DNA from: Gemmatimonadota bacterium
Lineage (GTDB): Bacteria; Gemmatimonadota; Gemmatimonadetes; Gemmatimonadales; GWC2-71-9
Assembly (NCBI GenBank): GCA_016713435.1
Contig: JADJPD010000001.1
Span: forward strand, 558,001 to 622,000
Direction: 5' to 3'
Length of the DNA: 64,000 bases
Below the pieces are notes generated by a model that saw nothing but the letters and a program-made list of their open reading frames with translations, did not search any database and had not been told where the DNA came from. How positions within the stretch are numbered: the first letter of the stretch is position 1; each line of letters starts with the position of its first letter. The position numbers were made by a program, and so were the translations under genes. This document shows, piece after piece, positions 9,198 to 17,112 of this stretch.

Positions 9198-10735
9198 GTG
9201 ACCTTCCAGCGCAAGCTCCTGCTCGGCGTCTCGCTCCTCGTCCTGCCGGCGCTCATCATCGGCATCGGGGCGCTCCGCGGCAACGCGGAGGAGCAGCGTG
9301 CGCTGGAGACGCTGGGCACCCGCCTGGGCCGGAGCCGCACCTATGCCGAGCTCGAGACGGCGATGTTCGACCAGAGCGAGGTGCTCTGGCGCTTCCTCTC
9401 GGGCCGGGACCCCTCGGCGCGACGCGAGTTCGGGCTGGGGGGGACGTCGTGCGGTTCCGCATCGAGCGCTGGAAGGGCGAGCCCAGCGGGGACGAGCAGG
9501 AACTCGCCGCCCCGGTGGAGCAGCTCCAGCGCCGCTTCGTGGCCGTTGGCGACAGCGTCTTCCGTCTGTCCGACGCCGGGCGCCAGGCGGAGGCGTTCCA
9601 GTACGCGGTGGTGGAGATTCGGAGCAAGCTCCATCCCGCCCTCACCGCACTGAACCGCGAGATCTACCGCCGCACCCGCGAGTCGAGCGTGCAGGGGGCC
9701 TTCCAGCAGGTGCAGCGGATCGTGGCGGACGAGCAGCGCACCCTCATCGTGGTGTTCGTGACGTCGGTGATCCTGGGCATCGCGGCGGCGTTCGTGCTGG
9801 CGCGGAGCCTGGCCCGCCCCATCCGCCAGCTCGGCGACGCCATGGCCGTGGTGGGCTCCGGCGACCTCGACCACCCCATCCACTCCGAGTCCCCCGACGA
9901 GATCGGGGACCTGGCGCGCGCCTTCGCCGCCATGACGGGGCGGCTCCGCGAGTCGCGCGGCGAGCTGGTGCGGCTCAACGCGGAGCTCGCCGCGAAGATC
10001 GGGCAGCTCACGGCGGCACAGGCGCAGCTGGTGCAGTCGGAGAAGCTGGCGTCCATCGGCGAGATGGCCGCGGCGGTGGCCCACGGGCTCCGCAACCCGC
10101 TCGCGAGCCTCCGCGCCTCGGCCCAGTTCGTGGAGACGCACCCGAACTCCGCCGCCGCCGGGGAGCAGCTCCGGGCCATCGTGGCGGAGGTGGACCGGCT
10201 GGACCGGCGGATCACCCATCTCCTGACCTTCTCCCGCCCCGCCCCGTTCCACCCGGTGCCCACCGCCCTGGCCACCGTGGTGCGCGACGTGCTCCCCGCG
10301 TTCGCCGAGCGGGTCCGGGTGCAGGGCGTGGAGCTGACGATCGACGTCCCCGCCACCCTCCCCGACGTCCGCCTCGACCCGGTGAAGCTGGAGCAGGCCC
10401 TCACCGAGCTCGTGGCCAACGCCCTGGACGCCATGCCCGCGGGCGGCCGCCTGGCGCTCACCGCCACCCCCGCCGCGGAGGAGGCCCGGCCCGGCGTGGC
10501 GCTCGCGCTTCGGGACACCGGCCGCGGCATCGCCCCCGAGGCGCTGGGGGAGGTGGGCAAGCCGTTCTTCACCACCCGCGCCGAGGGCACCGGCCTGGGC
10601 CTGGCCACGGCCCGGCGGTTCGTGGAACAGCACGGCGGGCGCCTGACATTGGAGAGCACGAAGGGCCAGGGCACCACCGTCCGCCTCTGGCTCCCCGCCG
10701 AGCCCGCCGCTTCCCTCACGCCGTCGGTCCCATGA
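9198..10735 (+). CDS. NtrB-like sensor histidine kinase, frameshifted in the sequence as given
   Basis: Two adjacent frames together encode about 512 residues: an N-terminal membrane helix, a periplasmic sensor region, a second membrane helix (VVFVTSVILGIAAAFVLA), a HAMP domain, a HisKA domain with phospho-acceptor His in VAHGLRNPL, and an HATPase domain with the N-box (ELVANALDAM) and G-box (GTGLGLA). The frame breaks at a run of seven G (9437-9443); eight G would restore one reading frame across FGLGG-DVVRF. The gene overlaps the NtrC-like gene by ATGA, so it is its cognate kinase. The HGLRNP box replaces the more usual HEIRNP. The indel is probably a sequencing or assembly error but could be real. 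Confidence 0.85.
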
Positions 10736-12165
10736 GCACCGGTCCCGCCATCCTCATCGTGGACGACGAGCGCACCCTGGCCCGCGCCATCCGCGCCTAC
10801 CTCACCGAGGCCGGCTACCTGGCCGAGGTGGCGGACGACGCCGAGGCGGCCCTGGCGCTCCTCCCCGCGCTCCGCCCCGACGTCATCGTCACCGACGTCC
10901 GGCTCCCGGGCATGACGGGCATCGACCTGCTCCGGAAGGTGCGGGAGTTCGACCCGGGCATCGCCACCGTGGTGATGACGGCGCACGGCACCATCGAGGG
11001 CGCCGTCGAGGCCATCAAGCTCGGCGCCTTCGACTACCTCAAGAAGCCGCTCGACCTCGAGGAACTGAAGCTGATGGTGGACCGCGCCCGCCAGGCGGGA
11101 GCGAGGGAGCAGGAACTCTCCTACTACCGCACCCGCGCCGTGCGCGACCTGCCCTTCGCCGACCTCATCGGCCGCTCGCCGGCCATGCAGGCGGTGCTGG
11201 AGCGCGCCCGCCACATCGCCGCCCTCGACGAGACGCCCCCCGTCCTCATCACCGGCGAGACCGGCACCGGCAAGGGGCTCATCGCCCGCACCATCCACAC
11301 CTCGGGCGCCCGGGGGAACCAGCCCTTCATCGACGTCAACTGCACCGCGCTCCCCGGCAGCCTCATGGAGGCCGAGCTCTTCGGCTACGAGCGCGGCGCC
11401 TTCACCGACGCCAAGGAATCCAAGCTCGGCCTCTTCGAGGCGGCCGAGGGCGGCTTCATCTTCCTCGACGAGATCGGCGACGTGGAGCTGGCGCTGCAGG
11501 GGAAGCTCCTCAAGGCCATCGAGGAGCGGGTGGTCCGGCGGGTCGGCGGCGTCCGCGACCGGAAGATCGACGTCCGCATCCTGGCCGCCACCAACCGGGA
11601 CCTGGAGCAGGAGAGCGCCCGCGACCGCTTCCGCCGCGACCTCTACTTCCGCCTGGCCGTCATCCTCCTCCGCCTCCCTCCGCTCCGCGAGCGCGGCGAC
11701 GACGTGCTGCTGCTGGCCGAGCACTACCTGCAGCGGTTCGCCGCCAAGTACGGCCGTGACGTCCGCCGGCTCCATCCCGAGAGCCGTGCCCAGCTGCTGG
11801 CGTACGCCTGGCCCGGCAACGTGCGCGAGCTGTCCCACGTCATGGAGCGCGCCGTGCTTTGGGCCCGGGGCGGCGAGGTGACCCCGGCCGAACTTGGCCT
11901 CCCCGACGCTGGCCGCCGCCCGAGTGGTGCCCTCGAGCCCCTGGTCCGCACCGGCGAGATGGCCGTGAGCCTCGGCGACACCGGCGAGCGCCGCCTCCCC
12001 GTGGAGCCGGCGGGCGAGCGGCCCACCCTCGAGGCCGTGGAGCGCTCCCTGCTGGAGCAGGCGCTCCGGGAGACCGGCGGCAACCAGACCCGCGCCGCCC
12101 AGCGCCTCGGCATCAGCCGCGACACCCTGCGGTACCGGATGAAGAAGCACGGGCTGGGTGGGTGA
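10732..12165 (+). CDS. NtrC-family sigma-54-dependent response regulator
   Basis: The protein has 477 residues: a receiver domain with phospho-acceptor Asp55 (VTDVRLPG), an AAA+ domain with Walker A GETGTGKG near residue 175, Walker B FLDEIGD, the R-finger region, and a C-terminal Fis-type HTH (NQTRAAQRLGISRDTLRYR). The sigma-54 contact loop near residue 222 reads GAFTDA rather than GAFTGA. It is translationally coupled to the kinase gene and lies immediately upstream of the pqq cluster, whose pqqA leader holds a GG-N10-GC element. Regulation of PQQ synthesis is a strong positional inference. Confidence 0.93.
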   Translation: MSTGPAILIVDDERTLARAIRAYLTEAGYLAEVADDAEAALALLPALRPDVIVTDVRLPGMTGIDLLRKVREFDPGIATVVMTAHGTIEGAVEAIKLGAFDYLKKPLDLEELKLMVDRARQAGAREQELSYYRTRAVRDLPFADLIGRSPAMQAVLERARHIAALDETPPVLITGETGTGKGLIARTIHTSGARGNQPFIDVNCTALPGSLMEAELFGYERGAFTDAKESKLGLFEAAEGGFIFLDEIGDVELALQGKLLKAIEERVVRRVGGVRDRKIDVRILAATNRDLEQESARDRFRRDLYFRLAVILLRLPPLRERGDDVLLLAEHYLQRFAAKYGRDVRRLHPESRAQLLAYAWPGNVRELSHVMERAVLWARGGEVTPAELGLPDAGRRPSGALEPLVRTGEMAVSLGDTGERRLPVEPAGERPTLEAVERSLLEQALRETGGNQTRAAQRLGISRDTLRYRMKKHGLGG

Positions 12166-12281
12166 TATCCCCCAGCGCTGGCTCCCCTCACCCACCCACC
12201 CCCACCCCGCCCGGAAACCGCCACCCGCGCAACTCCCGCCTTCACAACTGCTTGCGCAATTCTTCCCGAACCCGCCCGGCG

Positions 12282-12296
12282 GGCACGCCGCCTGCA
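12282..12296 (+). promoter_or_regulatory. Candidate sigma-54 promoter of pqqA
   Basis: GGCACG and CTGCA form a -24/-12 pair with GG (12282-12283) and GC (12294-12295) separated by exactly ten bases, close to the consensus TGGCACG-N4-TTGCA. The short palindrome TTGCGCAA lies about 30 bases upstream and could be part of an activator site. The expected start near 12307 gives a leader of about 67 bases before pqqA. High GC makes chance matches possible, but an NtrC-type activator gene is next door. Confidence 0.45.
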
Positions 12297-12373
12297 CTAC
12301 AGGAAGCGTCGTCGGGACGCCCCTCAGTCCCGGCAACCGCAGCTCCCATCCTCTCTATTCCGTGGAGATCGCC

Positions 12374-12448
12374 ATGACCTGGACCAAGCCCGAAGCCGAA
12401 ATCGTTGCGGTGACGATGGAAGTGACCGCCTACGTCGCCACCCTCTAA
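12374..12448 (+). CDS. pqqA: PqqA, peptide precursor of pyrroloquinoline quinone
   Basis: This is a 24-residue peptide beginning MTWTKPEAE. It has Glu16 and Tyr20 in the context EVTAY, the two residues that PqqE cross-links and that become the PQQ skeleton; length and spacing match the family exactly. The start is supported by GGAG upstream and by the WTKP opening common to PqqA. An intrinsic terminator follows at once, so most transcripts may carry only pqqA, giving excess precursor over enzymes. Confidence 0.95.
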   Translation: MTWTKPEAEIVAVTMEVTAYVATL

Positions 12449-12465
12449 GGGCCGACGGATGGAAG

Positions 12466-12499
12466 CGGGGCCCGCAGCCGATTGCGGGCCCCGTTTTTT
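12466..12499 (+). terminator. Intrinsic terminator/attenuator between pqqA and pqqB
   Basis: A perfect 11-bp stem (CGGGGCCCGCA / TGCGGGCCCCG) with a six-base loop is followed directly by six T. It is a textbook rho-independent terminator located 17 bases after pqqA and ending six bases before the pqqB start. Partial read-through would set a high pqqA to pqqB-E ratio. Confidence 0.9.
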
Positions 12500-12505
12500 C
12501 TTGCC

Positions 12506-13414
12506 ATGCACCTGATCCTCCTTGGCACCGCCGCCGGCGGCGGCTTCCCCCAGTGGAACTGCTGGTGCCCCGCCTGCCGCGTGGCCCGCACCGACCCGGC
12601 CCGGGCGCACCCGCGCACCCAGTCCTCGGCCGCCGTCTCCGCCGACGGGCGCCGCTGGTTCCTGCTCAACGCCTCCCCCGACGTACGGGAGCAGGTGGCG
12701 CGCCTCGACGGCCATGCGCCGGCCGGCATGCGCCACGTTCCCATCGAGGGGATCGTGCTCACCGACGCCGAGCTGGACCACACCCTCGGCCTCACGCTGC
12801 TGCGCGAGGCCCGCCAGCTCCAGCTCTACGCCACCGACGCCGCCCTCGCCGTGCTCACCGAGGACAGCCGCCTGCTGCCGGTGACGCAGGCCTTCGCCAC
12901 GGTGGCCGTCTCCCCGCTTCCCCTCGGCGTGTCCGTCCCGCTCCGCTACCGTGACGGCGCCGACTCCGGCCTCACGGTCAGCGCGTTCGCCGTGGCCGGC
13001 GACCCGCCCCGCTTCGCACGGCGCACCCTGGCGGGCCACACCGTGGGCCTCTGGATCGGCGACCGCGCCACCGGCGGCAGCGTGGCCTTCGTCCCCGGAT
13101 GCGGCGAGCTCACCGGGCCGCTCCTCACCTGCCTCACCCACGCCGGCCTGGTCTGCTTCGACGGCACCTTCTGGTCCGACGACGAGATGATCCGCCTGGG
13201 CCTGTCCGACCGCACCGCCCGGCAGATGGACCACCTGCCGATTTCCGGGCCGGGGGGCAGCCTGGAGCAGCTGGCGGGGCTCACCGGCCCAGCGCGGGTG
13301 TATACCCACATCAACAACTCCAACCCCATCCTGCTCGAGGATGCCCCCGAGCGCCGGCAGGTCGACGCGGCCGGGATCACGGTGGGCCATGATGGCATGC
13401 ACTTCGAGCTCTAA
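12506..13414 (+). CDS. pqqB: PqqB, metallo-beta-lactamase-fold PQQ biosynthesis hydroxylase
   Basis: The protein has 302 residues with the PqqB opening LLGTAAGGGFPQWNCWCPAC and the internal QSSAAVSADGRRWFLLNASPD region. The family adopts a metallo-beta-lactamase fold and is an iron-dependent hydroxylase acting on a tyrosine-derived intermediate. Other family landmarks visible are LTDAELDHTLGL and THINNSNPI near the C-terminus, which carries metal ligands. The ATG at 12506 is used; a TTG eight codons upstream would start inside the terminator. It is the second gene of the pqq cluster. Confidence 0.95.
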   Translation: MHLILLGTAAGGGFPQWNCWCPACRVARTDPARAHPRTQSSAAVSADGRRWFLLNASPDVREQVARLDGHAPAGMRHVPIEGIVLTDAELDHTLGLTLLREARQLQLYATDAALAVLTEDSRLLPVTQAFATVAVSPLPLGVSVPLRYRDGADSGLTVSAFAVAGDPPRFARRTLAGHTVGLWIGDRATGGSVAFVPGCGELTGPLLTCLTHAGLVCFDGTFWSDDEMIRLGLSDRTARQMDHLPISGPGGSLEQLAGLTGPARVYTHINNSNPILLEDAPERRQVDAAGITVGHDGMHFEL

Positions 13415-13431
13415 CCCGGAGACACAGACCG

Positions 13432-13863
13432 ATGACTGACGCGGGCAAGCAGGCGCTGATTGATGGCTTGAACGAGGACCTTCGCGGCGAGTTCCAGGCG
13501 GTGATCATGTACCGCCTCTACGCCAGCCTGGTGCAGGGACCCTATCGCCAGGAGCTGCGGGCCTTTTTTTCGGCTGAGATTCCCGAGGAGCTGACCCACG
13601 CGCAGATCCTCGCCGACAAGCTCGCCTCCCTCGGGGCGGAGCCGGCCACCACCCCCGCGGCGGTGAAGGTGACGCGGGACGCCAAGGAGATGCTGCAGAC
13701 CGCCCTCAAGGCGGAGGTGGAGACGCTGGAGCGCTACATCCGCCGCCGCAAGCAGGCGGAGGACGCGGGCGAGTACGGCCTCAGCGTCCACCTCGACGAC
13801 ATCATCGCCGACGAGACCCATCACCGCGACGAGCTGCAGCAGATGCTCGCGCGCTGGCCCTGA
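13432..13863 (+). CDS. Ferritin-like di-iron protein inside the pqq cluster
   Basis: This 143-residue protein is predicted to be all helical in a four-helix bundle. Candidate di-iron ligands are Glu in RGEFQAV, Glu and His in EIPEELTHAQ, Glu in KAEVETLERY, and Glu/His in DETHHRDEL, which is the ferritin/bacterioferritin pattern. It starts 18 bases after pqqB and ends 23 bases before pqqC in the same direction, so it is probably co-transcribed. No ferritin-like gene is part of the canonical pqqABCDEF set. It might deliver iron to PqqB or PqqE, detoxify oxygen or peroxide (PqqC makes H2O2), or act as an oxygenase; none of this is shown by sequence. Confidence 0.85.
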   Translation: MTDAGKQALIDGLNEDLRGEFQAVIMYRLYASLVQGPYRQELRAFFSAEIPEELTHAQILADKLASLGAEPATTPAAVKVTRDAKEMLQTALKAEVETLERYIRRRKQAEDAGEYGLSVHLDDIIADETHHRDELQQMLARWP

Positions 13864-13885
13864 TTCCGCGCGGAGCGCCGCCCCG

Positions 13886-14638
13886 ATGACCGCGTCCCTC
13901 GCCGCCTCCCCGCTGGCGACGCCGCCCAAGCCGCCCCTCCCGGCGCTCACCCGGCCGCTGTCCCCGGATGAGCTCGAGGCGGCGCTCCGCGGCTTCCACA
14001 GCTCCTATTACGTGGAGCATCCCTTCCACCGGCTCATGTACGAGGGCCGCCTGACTCGGCGCCAGTTCCAGGGCTGGGTGGCCAACCGCCTGGCCTACCA
14101 GCGCGTGGTGCCGCGGAAGGACGGGGCCATCCTCTCCAACTGCCCCGACCCCGCGGTCCGCCGCGAGTGGCTCCAGCGCATCGTGGACCACGACGGCTCC
14201 CGGCCCGGCGAGGGCGGCATCGAGCTCTGGATCCGGCTCGGGGTGGCCCTCGGCGTGCCGCGGGAGGAGATGGAGGACGAGCGGCACGTGCTCCCCACCG
14301 TCCGCACCATCTGCGAGTCCTACGTCTGGTTCTGCAAGTCCACGCCGTGGGTGCAGGCGTGCGCCTCGAGCCTCACGGAGCTCTTTGCGCCGAAGATCCA
14401 CGCGCAGCGCATCGAGTCCTTTCCCAAGCACTACCCGTGGATCCCCGAGGAAGGGCTGGCCTACTTCCGGAGCCGCCTGGTGCAGGCACCCCGGGACGTG
14501 CAGCATGGGCTGCGCATCGTGCGGCAGCACTGCACCACGGTGGACACCCAGCGGCAGGCCTTCGAGGCGCTGACGTTCAAGATCGAGATGCTCTGGTCGC
14601 TGATCGACACCATCCACAACGCCTACCGCGAGGAGTAG
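13886..14638 (+). CDS. pqqC: PqqC, pyrroloquinoline-quinone synthase
   Basis: The 250-residue protein is a cofactorless oxidase of the TENA/heme-oxygenase-like fold that performs the last ring closure and eight-electron oxidation. Recognisable family blocks are FHSSYYVEHPFHRLMYEGRL, RLAYQRVVPRKDGAILSNC, RIVDHDG, and the C-terminal FEALTFKIEMLWSLIDTI. The extra 25 N-terminal residues are Pro/Ala-rich. It lies between the ferritin-like gene and pqqD in the operon. Confidence 0.95.
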   Translation: MTASLAASPLATPPKPPLPALTRPLSPDELEAALRGFHSSYYVEHPFHRLMYEGRLTRRQFQGWVANRLAYQRVVPRKDGAILSNCPDPAVRREWLQRIVDHDGSRPGEGGIELWIRLGVALGVPREEMEDERHVLPTVRTICESYVWFCKSTPWVQACASSLTELFAPKIHAQRIESFPKHYPWIPEEGLAYFRSRLVQAPRDVQHGLRIVRQHCTTVDTQRQAFEALTFKIEMLWSLIDTIHNAYREE

Positions 14639-14645
14639 CCGCGCC

Positions 14646-15014
14646 ATGCCGTCGCCGAGCGCCCGCTATCCCCGCCTCTGGCCCCTGGCGCGGCTCGGGC
14701 ACGACCGGGTGCGCAACCGCCCCGTCCTCCTCTACCCGGAGGGCGCGATGTTCATCAACACCACCGGCCAGGCCATCCTGGCGCTCTGTGACGGCAGCCG
14801 GACCCTCGACCAGGTCGTCGCCGCGCTCACCACCCAGTACCAGGCCGAGGTCCGCGCCGACGTGCTCGAGTACCTCGAGACCATGGCGCGCCGCGACCTC
14901 ATCCAGTGGCTCGAGGCCCCCGCCCCCGTGTCCTCGTGGTGGCCGAGCCGCACCCGGTCCCCGGCCGCCCCGCGCTGCCGCCGCACCTCCCCACGACGCT
15001 GCTGTGCGAGCTGA
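14646..15014 (+). CDS. pqqD: PqqD, PqqA chaperone; C-terminal tail overlaps pqqE
   Basis: The first 92 or so residues match PqqD: LLYPEGAMFINTTGQAIL, the CDGSRTLDQVV segment, and a final helix ending RRDLIQWLE. PqqD binds PqqA and presents it to PqqE. The frame then runs on through about 25 Arg/Ser/Cys-rich residues that look like an out-of-frame reading of pqqE, and stops at 15014. One extra C in either C5 run near 14917-14927 would join PqqD and PqqE in a single frame through a Pro-rich linker. Either a split gene caused by an indel or an unusually long gene overlap is possible. Confidence 0.88.
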   Translation: MPSPSARYPRLWPLARLGHDRVRNRPVLLYPEGAMFINTTGQAILALCDGSRTLDQVVAALTTQYQAEVRADVLEYLETMARRDLIQWLEAPAPVSSWWPSRTRSPAAPRCRRTSPRRCCAS

Positions 15015-16051
15015 CCTACCGCTGCCCGCTCCACTGTCCCTACTGCTCCAACCCGCTCCAGATGACGCGCGCGGAGCAGGAGCTCTCCACCGAGGACTGG
15101 AAGCGCGTCTTCACCCAGGCGCGGGACCTGGGCGTGCTGCAGCTCGGGCTGTCGGGCGGGGAACCGCTGGTGCGGAAGGACCTGGAGGAACTCGTCGCGC
15201 ACGCGCGCGAGGTGGGGCTCTACTCCACGCTCGTCACCTCGGCGCTCGGCCTCACCGCGAAGCGGGCGGAGGCGCTCCAGGCGGCGGGCATCGACCACGT
15301 GCAGATCAGCTTCCAGGACACCGACGCCGCCAACGCCGACAAGATCGCCGGCATCCGGCTGGGCCGGCAGAAGCAGGAGGCGGCGGCGCTGGTCAAGTCC
15401 CTCGGGCTGGCCTTCTCGGTGAACGTGGTGCTCCACCGCGGCAACCTCGACCGCCTGGGCGAGATCATCGACTACGCCGCCGAGCTCGGCGCCGACCGCG
15501 TGGAGCTGGCCAACACCCAGTACTACGGCTGGGCCCTGACGAACCGCGCCATGCTCATGCCCACGCGCGAGCAGGTCGAGCGTTCCCGCCCCGTCGCCGA
15601 GGCGGCCATCGCGCGGCACCGGGGGCGGATGCAGGTCATCTACGTGCTGCCCGACTACTACGAGCAGTACCCCAAGCCCTGCTACGGCGGCTGGGGCAAC
15701 GTCTACCTGCTCGTGACGCCCGACGGGAAGGCGCTCCCCTGCCACGGCGCCACCCAGATCACCGACCTCGCGCTCGTCAACGTCCGCGAGCACGACCTCG
15801 CCTGGATCTGGCGCGAGTCCCCGATCTTCAACGCCTTCCGCGGCGACGACTGGATGCAGGAGCCCTGCCGCAGCTGCCCCCGCAAGGCGCAGGACTTCGG
15901 CGGCTGCCGCTGCCAGGCCTTCGCCCTCACGGGGGACGCGCGCAACACCGACCCCGTCTGCTCCCTCTCGCCCCGGCACGACCTCATCACGCTCGCCCTC
16001 GCGGACACTGCGGGGCCGCTCGAGTACGTGTACCGGAACGTTCCCGCATAA
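14906..16051 (+). CDS. pqqE: PqqE, radical SAM/SPASM PqqA cross-linking enzyme
   Basis: Up to 381 residues are read from a GTG at 14906; other GTG starts at 14936 and 14939 are possible. The radical SAM cluster motif is RCPLHCPYC (C-x3-C-x2-C), followed by GLSGGEPLVRKDL. The SPASM region shows Cys in KPCYGGWG, LPCHG, EPCRSCPRK, GGCRC and DPVC, matching the two auxiliary clusters. It forms the Glu-Tyr carbon-carbon bond in PqqA. No good ribosome-binding site precedes any start, and it overlaps pqqD, so coupling or fusion with PqqD is likely. It is the last gene of the cluster; no pqqF follows. Confidence 0.95.
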   Translation: MARGPRPRVLVVAEPHPVPGRPALPPHLPTTLLCELTYRCPLHCPYCSNPLQMTRAEQELSTEDWKRVFTQARDLGVLQLGLSGGEPLVRKDLEELVAHAREVGLYSTLVTSALGLTAKRAEALQAAGIDHVQISFQDTDAANADKIAGIRLGRQKQEAAALVKSLGLAFSVNVVLHRGNLDRLGEIIDYAAELGADRVELANTQYYGWALTNRAMLMPTREQVERSRPVAEAAIARHRGRMQVIYVLPDYYEQYPKPCYGGWGNVYLLVTPDGKALPCHGATQITDLALVNVREHDLAWIWRESPIFNAFRGDDWMQEPCRSCPRKAQDFGGCRCQAFALTGDARNTDPVCSLSPRHDLITLALADTAGPLEYVYRNVPA

Positions 16052-16059
16052 CGAAGAAA

Positions 16060-16081
16060 GGCGCGGCCCCTGGGCCGCGCC
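16060..16081 (-). terminator. Convergent hairpin terminator after pqqE and the minus operon
   Basis: A perfect 10-bp stem (GGCGCGGCCC / GGGCCGCGCC) with a two-base loop lies nine bases after pqqE. On the minus strand it is followed by TTTCTTCG, so it best serves the minus-strand pair at 16117-17111; on the plus strand it lacks a T-run. Confidence 0.6.
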
Positions 16082-16116
16082 GCTCACCCCCACGCCATCG
16101 CGACCCCTTCGCCACG

Positions 16117-16887
16117 CTATCGCGACCCCATCCGCTCCACGAGGATCCCCTGCTCGATCCGGGTCCGGAACGGCTCCTTCACCACCCCGCCCTGCGGCAC
16201 CGTCACCTCCACCGTCACGTCCCGCTCCCACCGCACCACCCCGAGCTCCGCCGACCAGCTGAACACCCCGCTCTCCCGCTCCACGCGGTGCGCGCGCACC
16301 TCGGTGGAATCGGGCAGCAGCCGCACCTCCTCGCGCTCGGCGCTCCGTGCCAGGCGATAGCGCTCCACCCGCCGGCCGCGCACCGTCTCGTCCGGGACGC
16401 GGAGGAAGGCGGCGCCGAAGCCGGCGCGCCGGCTCTCGCCGAAGGCCAGGCGCATGCCAGGCAGCGGCGGGAAGAGGTCGCCCAGCGCCTCGCTGAGTTC
16501 GGTGATCTCGGCCAGGTCGTCGGGGACCCAGGGGGCGTCGGTGAGCGTGAAGCCGCCGGAGGGCGTGAGCAGCCCGTGGAAGCGCCCGCCGATCACCCCG
16601 TCGGTCTCGGGCGCGATGTGCTCGCCGTTCCCCTCGCGCCACGCCACCAGCGAGTCGAACCACGCCTCGACCGCGATGAGCGAGTCCTGCGCCGTCGCCG
16701 CGAGCGTCAGCGTCCCGCCGCGGAGCCCCGTCTCCCGCGAGCGCATCCGGCCGCCCTCGAGGGAAATGGTGGACCGCACCTCCTGGCGATACCGCGCGCC
16801 GTCGAGCTGCAGCCGCTGGTAGGCCGGCCCGGCCTGCGCGCCGAGGGGTGCGGCGAGGCACGCGGCAAGGAGCAGGAGCCCCCTCAT
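16117..16887 (-). CDS. Exported protein of unknown function
   Basis: The 256-residue product has a signal peptide (MRGLLLLAACLAAPLGAQA) and no further membrane helix. The mature part is mostly beta strand with repeated T/V/E-rich stretches; I do not recognise a family. It might be a periplasmic or surface beta protein of the DUF6263 sort, but that is a guess. Its start overlaps the stop of the upstream small membrane gene as ATGA, so the two are co-translated. Confidence 0.8.
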   Translation of the reverse strand: MRGLLLLAACLAAPLGAQAGPAYQRLQLDGARYRQEVRSTISLEGGRMRSRETGLRGGTLTLAATAQDSLIAVEAWFDSLVAWREGNGEHIAPETDGVIGGRFHGLLTPSGGFTLTDAPWVPDDLAEITELSEALGDLFPPLPGMRLAFGESRRAGFGAAFLRVPDETVRGRRVERYRLARSAEREEVRLLPDSTEVRAHRVERESGVFSWSAELGVVRWERDVTVEVTVPQGGVVKEPFRTRIEQGILVERMGSR

Positions 16888-17111
16888 CCGCCCCGCACCA
16901 CGACGACCCACCAGGCCAGCAGCCCCGCCGCCGCGGTGGCAATGGCCACCCACGCCAGCCAGCCCCAGTCCGGGGCCGCCGGCTTCAGCGCCGTGAGCCG
17001 CCGAAGCCCCTTGCGCTCCGGCACGACAATCGGCAAATCACCCGCCATGCTCCTGCGGATCCGTGTCACCGGGTCACGCTCCTTCCACTCGCCCTCCAGG
17101 GGTTCCGCCAT
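16884..17111 (-). CDS. Small single-span membrane protein
   Basis: The 75-residue protein has a charged N-terminal half and one C-terminal membrane segment (WLAWVAIATAAAGLLAWWVVVV) ending in RGG, so the N-terminus is probably cytoplasmic. GGAG nine bases before the ATG supports the start. The ATG is only one base from the divergent amidohydrolase ATG, which leaves no room for normal promoters between them; an internal Met at 17048 would give a 54-residue form. The function is unknown, probably tied to the exported protein that follows. Confidence 0.65.
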   Translation of the reverse strand: MAEPLEGEWKERDPVTRIRRSMAGDLPIVVPERKGLRRLTALKPAAPDWGWLAWVAIATAAAGLLAWWVVVVRGG

Positions 17112-17112
17112 A

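Noticed and set aside
12252..12285. Sigma-70 promoter for pqqA starting at TTGCGC
   Set aside because: No TAnnTT box occurs 16-18 bases downstream; the GC block there does not fit.
12158..12373. N-terminal extension of pqqA to 96 residues
   Set aside because: The upstream part is Pro-rich, crosses the candidate promoter, and PqqA peptides are consistently about 22-40 residues with the WTKP start.
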